A DNA stretch of 23,337 bases from Pelargonium cotyledonis (GCA_036897625.1 JAYMTA010000889.1:1-23337); one strand, 5' to 3'. Shown: positions 9,174 through 20,309, counted from the first letter of the stretch. Program-made: numbers and translations. Notes: generated from the letters alone by a model not told the origin.

Positions 9174-10480
9174 CTAGGTCTACTTGGCACTTCTAGTGTT
9201 TGAAACTTAAACATTTGTATTCTTGCAGATGTGATGTCTATGTTGCTTCAAAAGCTTCGAGGAGTTGACAAAATGTTTGCCACATTAGATTAGAGAAAAT
9301 GTGTATTTGGTACCAACATGTTTTTTTTTTTTTATTTATCAGTTTTCTTTTCTACAAAGTGACGAGACATGAGATCAAAAAGTTATTCAATAAAATTGCA
9401 AGTGTTTTCTAATCCAACTCATGTAAACCGCTATACGCATGAATTTATATAATTGTAGGGAATCGGGGCAAGGGGAATGATCTGATATTTTGTAAAAATT
9501 CGATCCAAAATGAATTCTTATATTCTATTTATAGTTTTTTTTATAACTTTAGGTCCAGTTTTATTCTAGTTCTAATCCAAATTATTTTAGTCCAACATTG
9601 AAAAATAAAATTAATCCGGTCAGAAAAATCTGAAAAAATGGTTGGTCTAATTTTGGCCAAATGAACCACTAAAGCTTGTTATTGGTCAAAAAAAAGTTAG
9701 TCGTTGAATTTAAAAAATCAACTTTTAGTAACCCTGACCAAAAATCAACTTTTAGACACCTTGATAATAATTTACTATTTCTAACCCTATAAATTGAAGT
9801 CTCGGTTTAGTACACGAGACTTCAATTTTCATTCAAAATACACATTTAGAAAGCTTTTGTATTCTTAAAAAACTAACGTGGCATGTTGGCGTTACACTTT
9901 GCTGAGTTGATAAGCTAAGCTGATGTGTAGGTTGGTTACCTTTTTCAGCTGGTTAGAGGGGGGAAATATGACCGTCTCATGACCAAAACAAGGCAATACG
10001 CTAATCAGAAGATGAGTCCTAAATTCGAATAAGTTCAAAGAGTCCCAAACCATTTAACCCGTCTATTTACTTACAAAGTTACAACAACCTTAAGAAACAT
10101 AATATCCAAACAAGAATTTAAGGAACCCTCAAATGTTGAAGATTAGATGGATAAGGTTCATAATTGGAAATACAAACACCATTATGCAACTTTCTTTCCA
10201 TCTCCCATCTTTCAAACCTACCAGTCATGTAAAAATAAATAAAATAAATAAAAAATAAAAACTTCATGGTGATTTTGAATATTAGGTTTAAGGTAGTGTA
10301 CTAGAGTTTCTCAACCACTTGGCTTCTTTGGCCATCCATTTAGGATCACTGAAAAGATCTCTACATATATCAATCATAGTTGAGCTTATCTCATTTTTGA
10401 TAAGTTATCACCATCTATATATGTTTGTTTATATGATCAGCAAAACCGGAAAGATTCACATAACCAATCCCATAAGCAAC
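9174..10480. other. Intergenic, no gene recognised
   Basis: AT-rich with long A and T tracts. It contains a perfect hairpin (9791-9828) and a short repeated phrase, AATCAACTTTTAG, near 9717 and 9745. A splice-acceptor-like TTCTTGCAG at about 9221-9229 is followed by a short frame ending TAG near 9291, but no partner exon was found. Confidence 0.5.
9791..9828. repeat. Perfect 14-bp hairpin
   Basis: AAATTGAAGTCTCG (9791-9804) pairs exactly with CGAGACTTCAATTT (9815-9828) around a 10-nt loop. It is not followed by a T tract and no gene ends nearby, so a terminator role is unsupported. It may be the centre of a palindromic element. Confidence 0.75.
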
Positions 10481-10483
10481 AAA

Positions 10484-10505
10484 CTCTCTCTCTCTCTCTC
10501 TCTCT
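10484..10505 (+). repeat. (CT)11 microsatellite
   Basis: Uninterrupted CT dinucleotides about 600 bp upstream of the reductase start. A longer tract of the same motif lies inside that gene's intron. Confidence 0.95.
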
Positions 10506-10582
10506 TGTCCACATGTACCAGTAGTATAGCATTCTTTGGTTTTGTTGAAGTACACGTGTCGGGAAATGTAAAGTTTACGACT

Positions 10583-10665
10583 ACTTGATGTACTAGTGAA
10601 GACATGTACTTACTAGCTTAGGCTTTCGGGTTGAAGTGATGTATAATGTGGTATCTGAGCTGGTT
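10583..10665 (+). mobile_element. LTR-retrotransposon relic with primer-binding-site-like motif
   Basis: TGGTATCTGAGC at 10649-10660 differs by one base from TGGTATCAGAGC, the primer-binding site complementary to initiator tRNA-Met found just after the 5' LTR in many plant LTR retrotransposons. The preceding text (TAGCTTAGGCTTTCGGGTTG, from about 10616) resembles the ends of known plant LTRs as I remember them. No gag or pol coding sequence follows, so only a fragment remains. A 24-bp sequence at 10583-10606 recurs with three mismatches at 10835-10858. Confidence 0.45.
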
Positions 10666-11103
10666 TGATCTTCAGGACATGTGACTTCATTGCGTTGTCC
10701 AGCTTGATCACGAGGAAGTAGTGAAATCTCCTGCGCATATTAGAAAAATATAGAATTAGTGCTTGTTTGGTAACTCTACTTTGAAACTGGAAGGAGCTAG
10801 AAGGAACTGCTTGAAAAATATATAGTTAATGATCACTTGATATACTAGTTAAGACTTGAGCGTGGCACTTTATCGTGTTTGCAATTTGACAAAATTTGCA
10901 ATATTGTGAAAAAGACATGTTGACAAGAACAACAAATGACAGCCTTGGACTTGATCAACAAGTCCCACAAATTAATTGCTTATATATCTTGTTGAAAATG
11001 AGCTATACTAAAATCAAACTTGGGACCCATTCTATTCAACTAGTTATCTACTCTTTCCAATTCTCATCTCTCTGTCAATTCTCCATATCTGCATTTCACA
11101 ACC

Positions 11104-12344
<1,241 letters not shown>

Positions 12345-12402
12345 GTAGACAACTTTTTATGAATTCATATTTGTTGGCCATGTATTGTTTTAGTTGCTCA
12401 TA

Positions 12403-12408
12403 AATAAA
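12403..12408 (+). terminator. Probable poly(A) signal of the reductase gene
   Basis: AATAAA lies 59 nt after the TAA at 12342-12344 in a T-rich 3' region, a normal distance for a plant near-upstream element. Confidence 0.55.
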
Positions 12409-13042
12409 AGGATGGTCTAGTTTAGGTATTGTTGATTCAATGTAAACTAGTATGGGTTTGTACTGAAAGTCTAATGTAAGATTTATATATACCGAACAGA
12501 CTCTCTTATTTGGAGTCAAAGAAATATTTCTTTCTGAACAGCAAATGCAGTGTTCCGTTAATTATAGCTCAGAACAAGAATGGCTACAGCATAGCAAACA
12601 CAACTAACACCGAAATTCAGAACATTCAAACAGATAAATATGTGAAAGATTGCATTTCCAAAGATGGACAGACAGAACCACTCTAATACTTTACTATAAA
12701 TTTCTACGAAACAGGTTTAGCTTATCTAAATTTATTAAGATTGGTCCAACATATCTAAATCGGTTCTGGCCCGAAATGTGTAAGATTGCATCAATTTATG
12801 CATTTCAACAACTTCATAAATCATAGTTAGAGCACTTATTAAGAACTTTACTTTGTTATAACAATTCAGATTTCAAAAGCTAAAAGTACGTAAATAGACT
12901 CAAAATTATAATATCAAGAAGGCACTCCATTTCCATTATCTAGTTGTAAATTATTATCTCTCAGTTACGTAATACAAAGTCAATAGGCGCACCTGTTATG
13001 ATTGCTTTACGTGTTTGCCTCCAAATGCATAATCGTCTTAGA
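12409..13042. other. Convergent 3' intergenic region
   Basis: This AT-rich stretch lies between the 3' ends of the reductase gene (+) and the SWIM-domain gene (-). It should contain both 3' UTRs. No coding sequence, RNA gene or clear repeat was seen. Confidence 0.5.
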
Positions 13043-14732
13043 TTAGAGTCTGGAAAGCAATAGTGCAAGCTGCTCATCAGACACCTTCACTTCAACACAC
13101 GCTTGCAATGATACAGCAAGTCTTGCAGCTAATTGATGCTTACACTAGAAGCAAAAGAAACAATATAAGGAAACATATTAAAAATATGAAACTCAGGAAT
13201 ACAAGGGACTGCAATAACTAAATGAAAAGCAAGACTTACACAGAGCTGTTCTCCTCGGTTCACAATGTCGTAGAAAAACGAATAGCAGGCACAATAATTT
13301 TCAGCAAAACAGAAATACTCCTCCTTCCGTCGAGATTCCCCAACAACCTAACCAAACCAATTAAACAGGACACGAATTTTCATTTACATTAAATAAATAA
13401 ACTATCAACAATGTTGTTTGAACGAACTAACTACTTAACGTAAATCCAACTTTTCCTGAACCATACTTAACAAGTTAACATCGCCGATAACATTGGTAAA
13501 TCAAAACCATCACAGTTTCTTATCATCTGTCAGTAAGCCATGCATTCTTTCCTGAATACTCCATTGCATATGCAAACTAATACTAACAACAAAAATACCA
13601 AACCTTCCAAGTTCTTGTCCAAATCTTCGATACAAACTACTAAAGAACTAAAACCCAACTAGACTCCACATTTTAGCAACCTCATATTCCATACTTTCAA
13701 TATGGGATACTTTAACACTTCCCATGGCGTGTGGGCTTACTTTGCAGATGGACCAAGAATTACACGAGGAGGCAACACATACAAGCCAGTGGCTCAACAC
13801 TGAACCAACTCTAACCAACCTAAAAGCTTAAGCTATGACCAAAGTAGGTTGGTCATAGCGGTTAAGCGCTTTGGATTCCCTTTGAGGTCTCAGGTTCGAG
13901 CCTCCCTGCCGACGGTATGGGGTGTGATTATGGGTTAATATGAGAGAGTTATTCCTTTTTGTGTAGCTCAAATGATATATATAAACTTAAGCTATTAAGG
14001 TAGCGTTTGGATTTGAATTTTTGTTTTCAAATGGAAATCAAGAATGGGAATCAGAATCCTATTCTCCATAGAGCTTTTTGGTAATGAAAATGTCTCTGGA
14101 ACCGATTCTTAACTTTTAACCCAAACGCTACCTAAGTGGAGTGCCCAACAAGCACATCAAACAATCTCAAACACCACACTTTCAATGGGCTATACTTCCG
14201 ACAAACCCAAATCAGACCAATTGATTGTGAAACACCAACAAACCATGTCCACAAGGAAATGGAATACACACACACACAACACACACGTACAAATGAAAAT
14301 ACCTGAAAAATAACCCGGCAGCTCGGCTCACCAGAGATCCTCTTGACACCTCTTTGATCAACTATCCTAGTTGCTCTCTCAAAGTTCTTACCAAACACAA
14401 AATGCAAGCTGAAATCAAGCAACAAACAATCCAAAAAAAAAAATTTATAAACCCATTATCACAAAAAAAATTCTAGCTTCATTTTGCTAATCTATAAACA
14501 ATTTCAACAATAAATGAATAAATATGAGTACTAACATTGAAAGCTGATCATCTGTCACTGTCCCATTCCACCAAATTCAACTCGTCCAGTCGATTCCACA
14601 TGAAATAGCAAACAATCAAACTGGAAATGAAACAATAATTCAAAGAAGCTTTAATGAAACTAAGACCAGACCTGACCGAGTTGACTCAATCTGACTCCAA
14701 ACGGCCTCCGCAGCTAAGCTACTAGCACTCAT
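13043..14732 (-). CDS. SWS1: SWIM zinc-finger protein, SWS1/ZSWIM7 family (5 exons)
   Basis: Exons in transcript order are 14732-14672, 14557-14536, 14408-14303, 13347-13240 and 13144-13043, all with GT-AG borders. They sum to 399 nt (132 residues plus stop). The frame stays open through every junction: phase 1 after exon 1, phase 2 after exon 2, phase 0 afterwards. Exon 4 gives Cys-Ala-Cys in ENYCACYSFFYDIV, and the exon 4/5 junction gives Cys-Cys-Lys-His, completing the SWIM motif CxCx(n)CxH. The tail, HQLAARLAVSLQACVEVKVS then DEQLALLLSRL, matches the ZSWIM7 C-terminus (human length about 140). SWS1 partners RAD51 paralogs in homologous recombination; the Arabidopsis homologue is SSN2 (At4g33925). 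Exon 2 is only 22 nt. A three-codon upstream ORF, ATGAGATGA (14737-14729), overlaps the start. A telo-box lies at 14807-14815. Intron 3 contains a SINE and a MITE. Confidence 0.9.
13837..13982 (+). mobile_element. tRNA-derived SINE with target-site duplication
   Basis: The element is 146 bp. A box-A-like TGGTCATAGCGG lies at 13850-13861 and a good box B, GGTTCGAGCC, at 13893-13902. Their spacing is normal for an internal RNA polymerase III promoter. It is bounded by a 13-bp direct repeat with one mismatch (AAGCTTAAGCTAT at 13824-13836, AAACTTAAGCTAT at 13983-13995). It lies in intron 3 of the SWIM gene, antisense to it. It is not a tRNA gene, since no cloverleaf acceptor stem forms. Confidence 0.75.
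13999..14132. mobile_element. Tourist-like (PIF/Harbinger) MITE, 134 bp
   Basis: Terminal inverted repeats GGTAGCGTTTGG (13999-14010) and CCAAACGCTACC (14121-14132) are perfect over 12 bp and extend imperfectly inward. They are flanked by TAA on both sides (13996-13998 and 14133-14135), the 3-bp TWA target duplication of PIF/Harbinger elements. No coding capacity. It lies in intron 3 of the SWIM gene, next to the SINE. Confidence 0.88.
14258..14287. repeat. CA-rich microsatellite
   Basis: Imperfect (CA)n just downstream, in the transcript sense, of exon 3's donor site in the SWIM gene's third intron. Confidence 0.8.
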
Positions 14733-15151
14733 CTCATTCTGCTCCCGTCCCCGCGAAAAAAGATGGTAAATTTCGAGAACCCAATTGGTGCAATAGCCGA
14801 TTCTCGAAACCCTAACCGGTCTGTTTGGTTGCTGAGAAAATAACGAAAATGGTACGAAATGAACAAGAGTTTTGGGTTGGAGCTGAGTTTTGCTGTTCTG
14901 AGCTCACAGCTGTAACAGGACTCTTCAAATTTAAACCATTGTTCTCCTACAATTTTATTTTATTAATGATTAAAATGTCAAAATTTTCAAAATCTTTCAT
15001 TATACGAAATGATAATGTATACTGTAATTACAAATCTATAAGTTAAGATTCTATGTCCAAATAATTCTTTCTAACGGTACTAAGTTTTTATGATTTATAA
15101 TTATAAATAAATTCAGTTAGTGTGAAGTTCGGTCAGAAAACAAAATAATAA
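14733..15151 (-). promoter_or_regulatory. Upstream region of the SWIM-domain gene
   Basis: This should hold the promoter and 5' UTR of the minus-strand SWIM gene. A telo-box (AAACCCTAA, 14807-14815) lies 75-83 nt before the ATG. TTTCGAGAA (14771-14779) and TTCTCGAAA (14801-14809) form a 9-bp inverted repeat that could fold in the leader. No clear TATA box was seen, as is usual for telo-box promoters. Confidence 0.45.
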
Positions 15152-15163
15152 GATACCGAATTT

Positions 15164-15963
15164 TATTTATTTATTTATTTTTTTTTATAGCCACCAGATA
15201 ATATTAATAAAAGGTTACATGGTCCAAACTTTAGATACACCGTTTCGACCTAGACTAGCTAGATTATGGGCCCCAAACACAGGCCCCCTGGTTGCTCATT
15301 TACAAAAAGTCCTACCTAGAGTAGTTAAAAGACTACGAACATCTTCTCCAGTTGCTCAAGCATCTCAGTCGTCAAAATGCAGCCGAGAAATATCATTGCA
15401 GACAGATAACGAGTCACACAAGATGCTACAATTGGAAATTCGGCTATAATGAAGAAACTTAAGCACAATTAATAATTCAGCATGATAAGTGTTGCTAGCG
15501 AAAACGGGGGCGCAGAGCTTAGCAATAACTCTGAAATTTATGTCGATCAATTCCCACCCTACACCGCTTTTGCCATCCGAGAAGGCTCCATCGCAGCAGA
15601 TAGCAAATTGCACATTCGCGTCAAAGACCCCCTCCAAATCGTCCAGGCGCTCTTCTTCTATCTTCAACTTCTCATGAGAATCATATTTCATCCTTAGTGC
15701 AGTAGCTCTAATAGGAATAGCAATCTGGGACTTAGCAAATTCGACAATCGACACCCAATTCCTATGGGTTCCTTCCATAATAAATTTGTTCCTAGCCTTC
15801 CAGATCTCAAAAGCATGAGCAAGGAAACTGATAAGGCAGGACCAACAGTCATCCTTCTCAAAGTTATTAATTGGGAAGCACTTTAAAAGCATATCTGAGA
15901 AGGAAGACACGTTTCCGCTCCTCAAAGAGAAAGGAGAGGCAAACCAAGCTTTCTCAGCTGAAG
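15164..15963 (-). mobile_element. 5'-truncated LINE retrotransposon (RNase H end), degraded
   Basis: The minus strand encodes the C-terminal part of a plant LINE polyprotein. It starts with zf-RVT-like AEKAWFASPFSLR (about 15915-15955). It continues through FEIWKARNKFIMEG into an RNase H (RVT_3) domain with acidic residues in ICCDGAF, YHAELL and LCDSLSV, ending FGAHNLASLGRNGVSKVW. Stops interrupt the frame (first at 15365-15367, a second three codons on, and more before the tail), so it is dead. An A-rich 3' tail appears on the plus strand as the T-rich run 15164-15189. The 12-bp direct repeat GATACCGAATTT (15152-15163 and 15964-15975) is the target-site duplication. It lies between the SWIM and PP2C genes, about 430 bp upstream of the SWIM start. 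Confidence 0.9.
15365..15957 (-). pseudogene. LINE RNase H-domain coding remnant
   Basis: This is the longest open part of the LINE copy above. The frame is open from about 15957 to the TGA at 15365-15367 and recoverable beyond it down to about 15220. The recognised RNase H core is about 120 residues. In the tail, a TGA replaces what is normally a Trp codon (TFCK-stop-ATRG), consistent with C-to-T decay of methylated DNA. It encodes no host function that I can infer. Confidence 0.8.
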
Positions 15964-15975
15964 GATACCGAATTT

Positions 15976-16740
15976 CAACACAATGGTACTATTTTCTTTG
16001 TCTCAAACCAAGTTGATTGATCGAGTTTTGAGTTTTGACACCTTCTAAGCAAGTGCAACTGTCGTATATGATACTTGGTAATGTGGGTTGCGAACTTATT
16101 TAGGCCCGACAAACTCGCAAATGTTTCTATCATATACTTTTTGTGAACTCTACTTTGCTCGCTTACTGGGCCAGGGTAGGACCAAGTCCAACCAAGACTG
16201 TCGTAATAAGAGCACGTGGGTTTTTTAACCCAACCCGTTTCAATTTGCAATCCATATTGCCAACAATATGTACTTCACATGTATTTCATACAATTTTATT
16301 GGAGGATTAAAACCAAACTTACCATCAAATTATTAGACAATCATTTTAGCTCAACTGATAAAAAAAATGATTCGATCCTATGAGACAATCATTTTATTGG
16401 ACATTGTAATATGGATGAACACTGGGAGACCCAAGCAAGTAACCAATCAAAAGAATCTGTTTATTTACTGAACCACATAGGAGCAAAAATCAACAAAATT
16501 GGGTGTTTAACTTTTCTGGGAATAATGTCATCAACCTTAAACAAAGCAAAATCTATAAACCAAAGCTAAAACTACTTCAGTTGCAAAATCAACATTCACA
16601 GATCAAACCATCCATAGATACTTGCATTATCTACATTTTTGGGTATTATCAAATTCAACTATTTTCTTTGTTCATCGATCGTTGTATATGACAACTCAAA
16701 AACTCAGCTCGTAAAGTCTCGGTGAAGAACCTACTTGACC
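15976..16740. other. Intergenic and PP2C 3' flank
   Basis: No coding sequence was recognised. The region contains a possible SINE remnant (16335-16396). TTTATT at 16460-16465, read as AATAAA on the minus strand, is a candidate poly(A) signal for the PP2C gene about 275 nt after its stop. Confidence 0.5.
16335..16396 (+). repeat. 14-bp direct repeat around a SINE-like remnant
   Basis: AGACAATCATTTTA occurs at 16335-16348 and 16383-16396, exactly conserved. The 34 bp between contain GCTCAACTGATAA (box-A-like), an A8 run and GATTCGATCC (box-B-like). This resembles an internally deleted tRNA-type SINE with its target duplication. A simple duplication of a 48-bp unit would look the same. Confidence 0.45.
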
Positions 16741-19700
16741 TTAATCTGAATCTGGAGAGTATATGTCAACCGGCGCACTAGTGCTCCCAATTCTCCGGCG
16801 CTGAAGTTTACACTTGGAGGAGCCTCTCTGGTGATCGAGGTAAATCACAACCACAGTGATGTCATCGTGGAAATGGCGCCTTATTCCCTTCTCAACTTTC
16901 TTGATGTCCCCATATTTCATCTCTCTCTTCTTGGCTGCCTCCTGAAGTGCAGCTCTCACCAATTTCTTAGCGATTCCCTAAGTTGAAACAAGAAAATACA
17001 CATAATCTTGTCAAAAATATTGAAAATTACATGTAATCGTCATTGTACTATGACCGAGTCGAAGATAGAGTACTCACGGTTCTTGGGTTGTTGATTACAA
17101 TATCTACAGCTGCTTCATCGCTCAATTGTTCCCACAGGCCGTCTGATGCGAATATCAAGAACAAATCTTGAGTCTTAAGTTTCCTGACAAGAATCGAAGG
17201 TTCTGCAGTCATTACTGGTCGCTTCAGAGGGACAGGATTTCCAAATTGCTGAAAAAATGCGTCTCTGTTGAACTCGGGTTTCTTCAGATAAACGTCACCA
17301 ATAGATCTCGACACCTGAAAAAGAGAGTTGTTTAGGCCAAGCATCTTTCATGACATGCTTTAGAGTTCAATGAACTATCCAACATCAAGACATATAATAA
17401 CATTGATATATAATATAAACAAATAAATAAGAACATTTACTTAAAACCATGAAAAGATGGTCAAATAATGAAGGCTAGCATGATAAATCAATGGAAAAGC
17501 AAGCAGAATATCACTCCCTGTAAGCTCTAGAATAACGCTCTTCAAGGGACCTTCGTGTGCATCTCATGCTTGGAAGACCTACAACTTCGTTGCATGAGAC
17601 GGTGACTCAAGAGGTAGAGCGTTAGATTCCTGGAAGAGTACGAATGTTATAACCATCTTCTAAAGAACTTAAAACTCCAGTGTACAGATATACCTTCATC
17701 AATGATATCTAGAAGTTGTAATAATTATAGTAATAAAAAATGAGTCTCTCATCTTTCATAATCATGCATATAGATGCTCACTTTAGACGGGAAAAATGAT
17801 CCGCCAGTAAGGATCCGTTCCAACCTTAAAATAGTAAAGTGTGAGGGAGGTAAGAAAACGAGAAGTCCACATAGAAACTAGTAACTGGGAGTTACACATT
17901 CAAATTTTACTTGAATTGACTGTAAAGTCACACAACCACGAAATTGAAGTTGCATGACAACCTATTTCCTGCAGAATATTTTTTTATTTAAACACTCTAG
18001 ACTTTACTAGGAGACAGTCTAGATCAGATAGAGTGATTACCATATATGTTATCTGCACATGTGAATTATGTTCGCATATGGTTAATTCAGAATAATAATT
18101 ATTCTAAGGATCAGAATAAAGGGTTAATCAGCAAAAGATATATATATTTGGATGGAGTTCTGAGAATACTAATCCAAACAGAATATAGGCCACTTTACTC
18201 TGGAAGATTGAACACGTTCTAAAAACAGGCTAAGATTCTTGTGTTGAAAGAGAGACACTTTCGTCGGGTTACACATGACTACCTCACATTCATTTAAAGT
18301 TTTTAACCAAACAATGTCACACACTAAAAAATTAAGACACCAACTAGCTAGGCACTGTTTTCCGATCAAAAAATGAGCATATTGCATTACTTTCCAAATA
18401 AGATGTAACATTATCTTGTTGTACTGTGTTCTAATATATTTTTAACATTTCCTAGAGCAACTTGAGCTTGTTTTGAAGTGTCATTAGATTAGACGGTTCG
18501 AATTTATAGCCTAGCCCATTTGTTTTGGGCTTGTACACCACTCTTTAAGGATCTTTTAACCATCTTATTACTTGGTAAAGACAATAAATGTGTAAAGTTC
18601 CATGGCATAAAATGAACTTCAAAAATAAATATATAAAACTATCAAACTCCATTGTAATGAAGAAGATGAGTTGAAAATTAAGCACGTAGGATAAACTAAT
18701 TGCTAATATCTAATTGTAGCAAAAGCTGCCTAGCAACCAATTACGTGCACGACAAACTTGATGCAGAAAGTAAGTTCAAGCAGCTTAATACAAGTTCAAA
18801 ACAAAAAGGAACTAACACGTCAATTAACTAAACACCAACTTTAATACAGCAAACCGAATCATACTAGTTGTAGCAAGAAACAAAAAGCTTAAGAACAAAG
18901 GCTAAATTACCTGTATGATGCCCTTAATTCTCCATACCCCACGAGTATACACCACAATATGTGAATCATCTGGGTGAAGTGCCTTGACTTCCTTTCTGAC
19001 CTCCTCCACCCCGACATTATGATCTGTTGAAAGCCTCTCTGCCACCACTTTAGTTTTATTTCCCTCTATGGCTCTACGTCCAAGAACAGCCCTTGAGTCC
19101 CCGAGATTCGCCACGTATAGTACATCATTAGTGATTGCACCAACCAGACAACACGATCCAACAGAAGCAATTTGTGGCCGAGCTGGCAAGGTTTGCTTCA
19201 CCAAACGCACAAACTCTTCTTCTGTGGCACCAAATGCCTTCTTTAGCACATCCTCTGATAACTCTCCTTGCTCCCTGGCAAATTCTAGAATCATAACAAA
19301 ACAAAAAAAAGGAACAGATTAAACCCAACTCAACAAAGCTGAATTTTTCACCATTTCTCCATTTACCACACTTTTCCCAAGCAAAGATATAAAAACCAAA
19401 AACGAATAAAAAAATTCAGTAATATTTTATGTCATAAACATCTTATATCGACAAACCAAACAATTTCCAAGTCAAAACAAAACAAAAATCCTCAAATACT
19501 CATAAATTAAGATTGCATTATCAAAGCAAGGATTGTTATAAACATTCAAAAGTTGCATAAAACAAGCAAATTCAATTATCAATTAACAAAACAACAAAAT
19601 TGAGCAGATTCTGCACTACCCAGTTTCTGAAAATTACTAAAATCAATATAAAAAAACTTTCAAAAACTCGAATTTCCTCTCCATTCCCACAATTTCCCAC

Positions 19701-20057
19701 CAACCAAACACACACAGTGTCAACAAAACAGAATGCATCATCACAGTAAATTCACTGCAACCAACAAGGTGTTTTTAAGAGAGGATCATTACTATGAATA
19801 AACGGAAACATATGCTGGTTCACAAATCTAGACGCCTCAGGACCTCCGTGGCCGTCGTAAACGCCAACACAAGTCATCGACGGCGACGCATAGACCTGGC
19901 TCTGGTCCTCGAGCCTCGAGTTGGCCTGAACCACCGCAATCGAATAATCACCCAGAGCGTGCGGCTTCAAGTCCATGTGCCACAGCAGCCCATCGCAGCC
20001 TCCTAAGCGGCCGAGACACCGCTCCAACGGCCTGCAAAGCGACCGCGCCAACATCAT
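16741..20057 (-). CDS. Clade D protein phosphatase 2C, At4g33920-like (4 exons)
   Basis: Exons in transcript order are 20057-19793, 19284-18911, 17314-17078 and 16977-16741, summing to 1113 nt (370 residues, against about 380 in At4g33920). All borders are GT-AG and the frame stays open across them. Metal-binding and catalytic PP2C motifs are present: LEDQSQV (49-55), VYDGHGG (66-72), GSCCLVG (131-137), LGDSRAVLG (149-157), RLSTDHN (172-178), SRSIGD (215-220), ASDGLWE (269-275) and HDDITVVV (329-336). Plant clade D PP2Cs are Mg/Mn-dependent Ser/Thr phosphatases, several of which dephosphorylate the C-terminus of plasma-membrane proton ATPases and oppose SAUR-driven growth. The start could be the first or second of two adjacent ATGs (20057 or 20054); the second fits the family better. 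Intron 2 is long (1596 nt) with a palindromic segment. The C-terminal tail after about 340 is divergent. Confidence 0.95.
17533..17624. repeat. Imperfect palindrome in PP2C intron 2
   Basis: TAACGCTCT (17533-17541) pairs with AGAGCGTTA (17616-17624), and nested inside, TCTCATGC (17562-17569) pairs with GCATGAGA (17592-17599). The intervening arms pair partly. This could be a foldback MITE relic; no target duplication was identified. Confidence 0.5.
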
Positions 20058-20300
20058 CGCCGCCGCAGCGAAACCACACCCACTGACACTGTAAAAACCG
20101 AAAATTGGAGGCTGTGAACGGCCGTTGCGGCGATTTCGAGAGATGGGTTGTGATTTAAGAGCGGTTTGTGGAGATGGGTTGGGGTTTAATCGCGTGAATG
20201 AATCAAAATTGAGTAAAGAAAGAGGACGGTCAGTTGGAGAAAACGCGTGACAAAAAGACGACTTCTTTGTGTGGGTTTTGCTTTGTTCATCGCTACGGTT

Positions 20301-20309
20301 CTTTATATA
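20301..20309 (-). promoter_or_regulatory. TATA box of the PP2C gene
   Basis: On the minus strand this reads TATATAAAG, about 245 nt before the ATG at 20057. ACGCGT motifs near 20245 and 20314 fit the CGCG box bound by calmodulin-binding CAMTA factors, a stress-linked element; their function here is inferred only. Confidence 0.6.

Noticed and set aside
10760-10810. Second Tourist-like MITE (GCTTGTTTGGTAAC)
   Set aside because: Only one TIR-like end; no inverted partner or TWA duplication found nearby.
13850-13910. tRNA gene
   Set aside because: Box A- and B-like motifs are present, but there is no 7-bp acceptor stem or anticodon arm. The flanking 13-bp duplication fits a SINE.
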